Shown in pieces: positions 61,243 through 64,000 of a DNA stretch of 64,000 nucleotides; the first letter of the stretch is position 1; each line of letters opens with the position of its first letter. Origin of the DNA: Taklimakanibacter sp049323275 (lineage in GTDB: Bacteria > Pseudomonadota > Alphaproteobacteria > Rhizobiales > Aestuariivirgaceae); NCBI GenBank assembly GCA_049323275.1, contig JBMOOM010000050.1, positions 28,340 to 92,339 on the forward strand, in the 5' to 3' direction. The translations under genes and the position numbers were made by a program. Under the pieces are notes generated by a model. The model was not told the origin of the DNA and did not search any database. It saw only the letters and a program-made list of their open reading frames with translations.

Positions 61243-62187
61243 CTACTCCTGCGGCCCGCGCGCCTGCATCAGGGGCGTCGGATCGGTCGCCGGCGTCGGG
61301 ATGGCGATACCGATGCGGGCGAGGGTGTAGCGCACCCGGCGCAGTGCTTCCCGCGCTTTGGCGCCGAGCTTCACCGCGACCCCGGCGGCGAGCGTGTCGA
61401 TCACCGCCAGATGCGCGTAGCGCGACGGCGTCGGCACCAGGACATTGTCGCCTTCGGCGATGGTGATGGCGATGACGATGTCGGCCGCCTGGGCGAGCGG
61501 CGTTCCCGGCCGGGTCAGCGCGATGGTGCGGGCGCCGAAGGAGCGGGCGATCTCGATCGCCTCGATCACCGGTTTCGAGCGGCCGCTGTTGGAGATCGCG
61601 AAAGCCGTGTCGCCGGGCTTGAGCGTCGCCGCCGACATGCGCTGCTGATGGCCGTCGCTATAGGCGGAAACCGGAAGTCCGAGTCGGAACAGGCGCAGCT
61701 TCGCATCCTCGATCATGGCCGCCGATCCGCCGCCCTGGCCGTAGAGATCGATCCGCCGGCTTTCCGCCAACGCATCGATCGCCTGGCCGATCGTCCTGGT
61801 ATCGAGCTGGTCGAGGCATTCGCGCACCGCGCCCGCCGCCCGCATCATGATCGTCTGGGCGAGCTGGCCGATATCGTCGTCGAAAGCGCGATCCGATTTG
61901 AGATAAGCCGAGGCCACGGTGAGCGTGGTGGCGAGCCGGATCTTGAACTCGGCGAAGGAACCGCAGCCGACCGAGCGGCAGAAGCGGGTGACGGTCGGCT
62001 GGCTGACCTTCGCTTTCCTGGCGAGATCGGCGATCGTCAGGCGGGTGGCGGCCTCGTAATCGCGGCCCACGATCATCGCGACCCGGCGCTCCGAGGGCGA
62101 CAATTCGCCTTCGATGCGCTCGATGCGCGAGACGATGTCGATCGCCGGAGGCTGTTCCGATGGCTTTTCGCCGCGCCGCTGCGCCAT
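61243..62187 (-). CDS. RpiR/MurR-family transcriptional regulator
   Basis: 314 residues. N-terminal HTH_6 (LTIADLARKAKVSQPTVTRFCRSVG) and a C-terminal SIS sugar-phosphate-binding domain (RIDLYGQGGGSAAMIEDAKL, ISNSGRSKPVIEAIE). These regulators usually sense phosphosugars. It diverges from a NitT/TauT-type ABC operon; a 13-bp palindrome is in the shared promoter. The effector is unknown. Confidence 0.92.
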   Translation of the reverse strand: MAQRRGEKPSEQPPAIDIVSRIERIEGELSPSERRVAMIVGRDYEAATRLTIADLARKAKVSQPTVTRFCRSVGCGSFAEFKIRLATTLTVASAYLKSDRAFDDDIGQLAQTIMMRAAGAVRECLDQLDTRTIGQAIDALAESRRIDLYGQGGGSAAMIEDAKLRLFRLGLPVSAYSDGHQQRMSAATLKPGDTAFAISNSGRSKPVIEAIEIARSFGARTIALTRPGTPLAQAADIVIAITIAEGDNVLVPTPSRYAHLAVIDTLAAGVAVKLGAKAREALRRVRYTLARIGIAIPTPATDPTPLMQARGPQE

Positions 62188-62219
62188 GATCCCCGTCCTA
62201 TGCCCGCCGGGTCAGTCTC

Positions 62220-62232
62220 GTAATTAAATTAC
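62220..62232. promoter_or_regulatory. Palindromic operator, RpiR-type
   Basis: Perfect 13-bp palindrome GTAATTAAATTAC, 33-45 bases upstream of the RpiR start. It closely matches the TGTAAT-type consensus reported for RpiR/HexR-family operators. The regulator probably binds here and controls itself and the divergent ABC operon. Confidence 0.7.
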
Positions 62233-62290
62233 AGGCTTTTGACGATTGGGCAAGTGCGAGACGCCTGTGCGCCGCAACTTTTTGCAATTA

Positions 62291-62307
62291 CCGCTCATTT
62301 TGAGCGG
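62291..62307. promoter_or_regulatory. Short inverted repeat in the RpiR/ABC promoter region
   Basis: Perfect 7-bp stem CCGCTCA/TGAGCGG with a three-base TTT loop, 104-120 bases upstream of the ATPase gene. Function unknown; it may be a second operator or an RNA hairpin in the leader. Confidence 0.5.
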
Positions 62308-62410
62308 CGAATGTCCTGACATTGGCTATTGCAGATTCTGAAATTTTGTCACATGATTTGAAAAAATAACGATAAGCGGCGAGCGAGCCTCGCCGCGGGG
62401 GCCAGGAAAC

Positions 62411-63241
62411 ATGATGGATGCGACGCCCATGCGCAACGTAACCGGTGCTTCGGACAGGAAAGCGCCCAAGATGGTCATTGCGGGCGCCACCAAATATTAT
62501 CAGACCCGCACCGGCTCGGTGCATGCGCTCGACAATGTGTCGCTCGATGTGCGCGACGGCGAATTTCTTTGCATATTGGGCCCCTCCGGCTGCGGAAAGT
62601 CGACCTTGCTATGGTCGATGGGCGGCCTGCATGGCCTGACCAGCGGTGAGATCACGCTCGGGCCTGAGAAGATCGCCAAGCCGCATCCCGAGATCGCGAT
62701 GATCTTCCAGGACGCCAATCTGCTGCCCTGGCGCAATCTCGCCGCCAATATCGCCTTGCCTTTCGAGCTCAAGCGCAAGCCGGTCGATCAAGAGCGCATC
62801 GACATGCTGCTGAAGCGCGTCAATCTCTGGGGCTTCGAATCGAAATTCCCGCGCGAATTGTCGGGCGGCATGCAGCAGCGCGCCTCGATCGTGCGCAGCC
62901 TGTCGGTCAACCCGTCGCTGCTCCTCATGGACGAGCCATTCGGCGCGCTCGACGCCTTCACCCGCGACGAGATGAACCTGCTCATCCAGGAAATCTGGAT
63001 GGAGACCGGCAAGACCATCGTCTTCATCACCCATTCGATCTCCGAGGCGATTTTCCTCGCCGACCGCGTCGTCGTGATGTCGGCGCGCCCGGGCCGCATT
63101 GCCTCGATCTTCGACATCGACATACCGCGCCCGCGTCCCGTTGACATCCAGACGCGGCCGGACTTCATCGAACGTGTTTTGCATATCAAGGCGAGCATCG
63201 ATCACGGCCGCAGCCCCAGCGAAGGGCTGGCGATCACGTAA
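62411..63241 (+). CDS. ABC transporter ATP-binding protein, NitT/TauT (SsuB-like) family
   Basis: 276 residues. Walker A GPSGCGKST, signature LSGGMQQR, Walker B LLLMDEPFGALD, H-loop ITHSISEA. The SsuB/TauB/NrtD group carries nitrate, sulfonates, taurine and various organic ligands. Start ATG 62411 with AGGA upstream; ATG 62414 is also possible. It is followed by the permease gene; the binding protein is presumably beyond the window. Confidence 0.92.
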   Translation: MMDATPMRNVTGASDRKAPKMVIAGATKYYQTRTGSVHALDNVSLDVRDGEFLCILGPSGCGKSTLLWSMGGLHGLTSGEITLGPEKIAKPHPEIAMIFQDANLLPWRNLAANIALPFELKRKPVDQERIDMLLKRVNLWGFESKFPRELSGGMQQRASIVRSLSVNPSLLLMDEPFGALDAFTRDEMNLLIQEIWMETGKTIVFITHSISEAIFLADRVVVMSARPGRIASIFDIDIPRPRPVDIQTRPDFIERVLHIKASIDHGRSPSEGLAIT

Positions 63242-63281
63242 AACTGGCTGCATCGGGACATCGCTCAAGGGAGGACGTGAA

Positions 63282-64000
63282 GTGGATAAGGCGCTGGGCG
63301 ACAAAATTCCGGAATTCAACCGGAAGAAAGCCGGCGGAGGCGGCGACGGTGTCGGACTGTCGGGCACATCTCTGGGGCTCGGCGATCATCGCACCAAGCT
63401 CGAGACGCTCGCCATCATTCTGGTCGCGGTGGTGATCATCGGCGGTTCCGAGCTTCTGCTCAAATGGTTCGGTGTGCCGCAATATGTGCTGCCCACCCCG
63501 AGCCAGATCGTGACGGCGCTGTTCACCGAATGGGGCTTCATCTGGCCGCATCTCCTGGTCACGCTTTATGAGCTGCTGGTCGGCTTCGCCATCGGCGCCT
63601 CGATCGGCTTTGTTCTCGCTGCCGTCATCACCCAGTTCCCCTTCGTCGAGAAGATCGTCACCCCCTATATTCTGCTGCTCGTCACCACGCCGATGCTGGC
63701 GCTGGTGCCGCTGCTCATCCTCAAGCTCGGTTTCGGCAGCGAGCCGCGCATCATCGCGGTGGCCCTGGCCTCGGGGCCGATGGTGATGATCAATTCGGCG
63801 ACCGGCTTCCGGCGCGTCGATCTCGCCAAGATCGCGCTCGCCCGTTCCTTCGGCGCCTCGACCTTCCAGATCTTCACCAAGATCCGCATTCCGATGGCGA
63901 TGCCGATGATCATCGTCGGCCTGATGGTCGGCTCGATTTTCGGACTCTTGACCACGGTCGGCGCCGAGATGGTAGGGGGCGCCGAAGGCCTCGGCAACCG
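63282..64000 (+). CDS. ABC transporter permease, SsuC-like (3' partial)
   Basis: The frame from GTG 63282, seven or so bases after GGGAGG, is open to the end of the window (about 239 residues so far); another GTG at 63277 is out of frame. It has an unusual Gly-rich N-terminal tail of about 40 residues, then membrane segments (TLAIILVAVVIIGG, LVGFAIGASIGFVL) and an EAA-type loop near GFRRVDLAKIALARSFGAST. Partner of the ATPase just upstream. Confidence 0.88.
   Translation, partial: MDKALGDKIPEFNRKKAGGGGDGVGLSGTSLGLGDHRTKLETLAIILVAVVIIGGSELLLKWFGVPQYVLPTPSQIVTALFTEWGFIWPHLLVTLYELLVGFAIGASIGFVLAAVITQFPFVEKIVTPYILLLVTTPMLALVPLLILKLGFGSEPRIIAVALASGPMVMINSATGFRRVDLAKIALARSFGASTFQIFTKIRIPMAMPMIIVGLMVGSIFGLLTTVGAEMVGGAEGLGN

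Overview
The window looks like a chromosomal segment of a free-living, metabolically versatile alphaproteobacterium, most likely Hyphomicrobiales (Rhizobiales). This rests on the GC-rich coding sequence, many ABC and tripartite uptake systems, an imuA-imuB-dnaE2 cassette with an alphaproteobacterial LexA box (GAAC-N7-GAAC), and three kinds of intergenic palindromic repeat of a style common in that order. I see no rRNA, tRNA, CRISPR array, insertion sequence or prophage. The first gene is cut at its 5' end and the last at its 3' end.

Region 1 (1-15418) is a catabolic island. A spermidine/putrescine-type ABC transporter (two permeases, ATPase, Tat-exported binding protein) runs into a GMC flavo-oxidoreductase, a hydroxypyruvate-isomerase-like TIM barrel and a convergent PLP aminotransferase. 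A semialdehyde dehydrogenase, a cupin, an argininosuccinate-lyase-like C-N lyase and a three-subunit flavoenzyme (2Fe-2S protein, FAD/NAD protein with a Cys-rich C-terminus, DAO-family subunit) follow. Lrp/AsnC and LysR regulators close it. The genes read as uptake and oxidative dismantling of an unknown amine or opine-like compound. Region 2 (15419-23667) holds a repeat, rpe and gap, a MarR-EmrA-EmrB efflux unit, DUF1272, a GlxA-type regulator, rmuC and a small secreted protein. Region 3 (23668-30181) is a tricarboxylate-type operon: MmgE/PrpD protein, methylisocitrate-lyase-like enzyme, TctC-TctB-TctA and a GntR/FCD regulator, with a pair of 15-bp direct repeats upstream.

Region 4 (30182-38040) has a proline iminopeptidase, a response regulator facing tail-to-tail a 1177-residue symporter-histidine-kinase hybrid (CrbS/CrbR-like), mscL with a clear terminator, and an aminotransferase. 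Region 5 (38041-46730) carries a GrdB-like protein with CxxC, an RlaP-like nucleotidyltransferase, a non-pyrrolysine MttB-family methyltransferase, a LuxR-type regulator and a second polyamine-type ABC operon interrupted by an inverted repeat. Region 6 (46731-55528) has a small secreted protein, an IclR regulator, an orphan TadE/TadG pair, a three-gene signalling operon (response regulator, FIST protein, PAS hybrid kinase) resembling NosP-NahK systems, and a hicAB locus whose toxin gene is frameshifted. Region 7 (55529-64000) is the SOS mutasome imuA-imuB-dnaE2, then an RpiR regulator diverging from a nitrate/sulfonate/taurine-type ABC transporter that runs off the end.

The points that most deserve follow-up are the FIST/NahK-like operon and its relation to the paralogous symporter-kinase pair, the uncharacterised catabolic island with the ArgH-like lyase, the GrdB-like and MttB-like proteins without their usual partners, and the frameshifted hicA. 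Several clean palindromes mark likely operators. Functions were assigned by reading motifs and recalling families; no database search was run.
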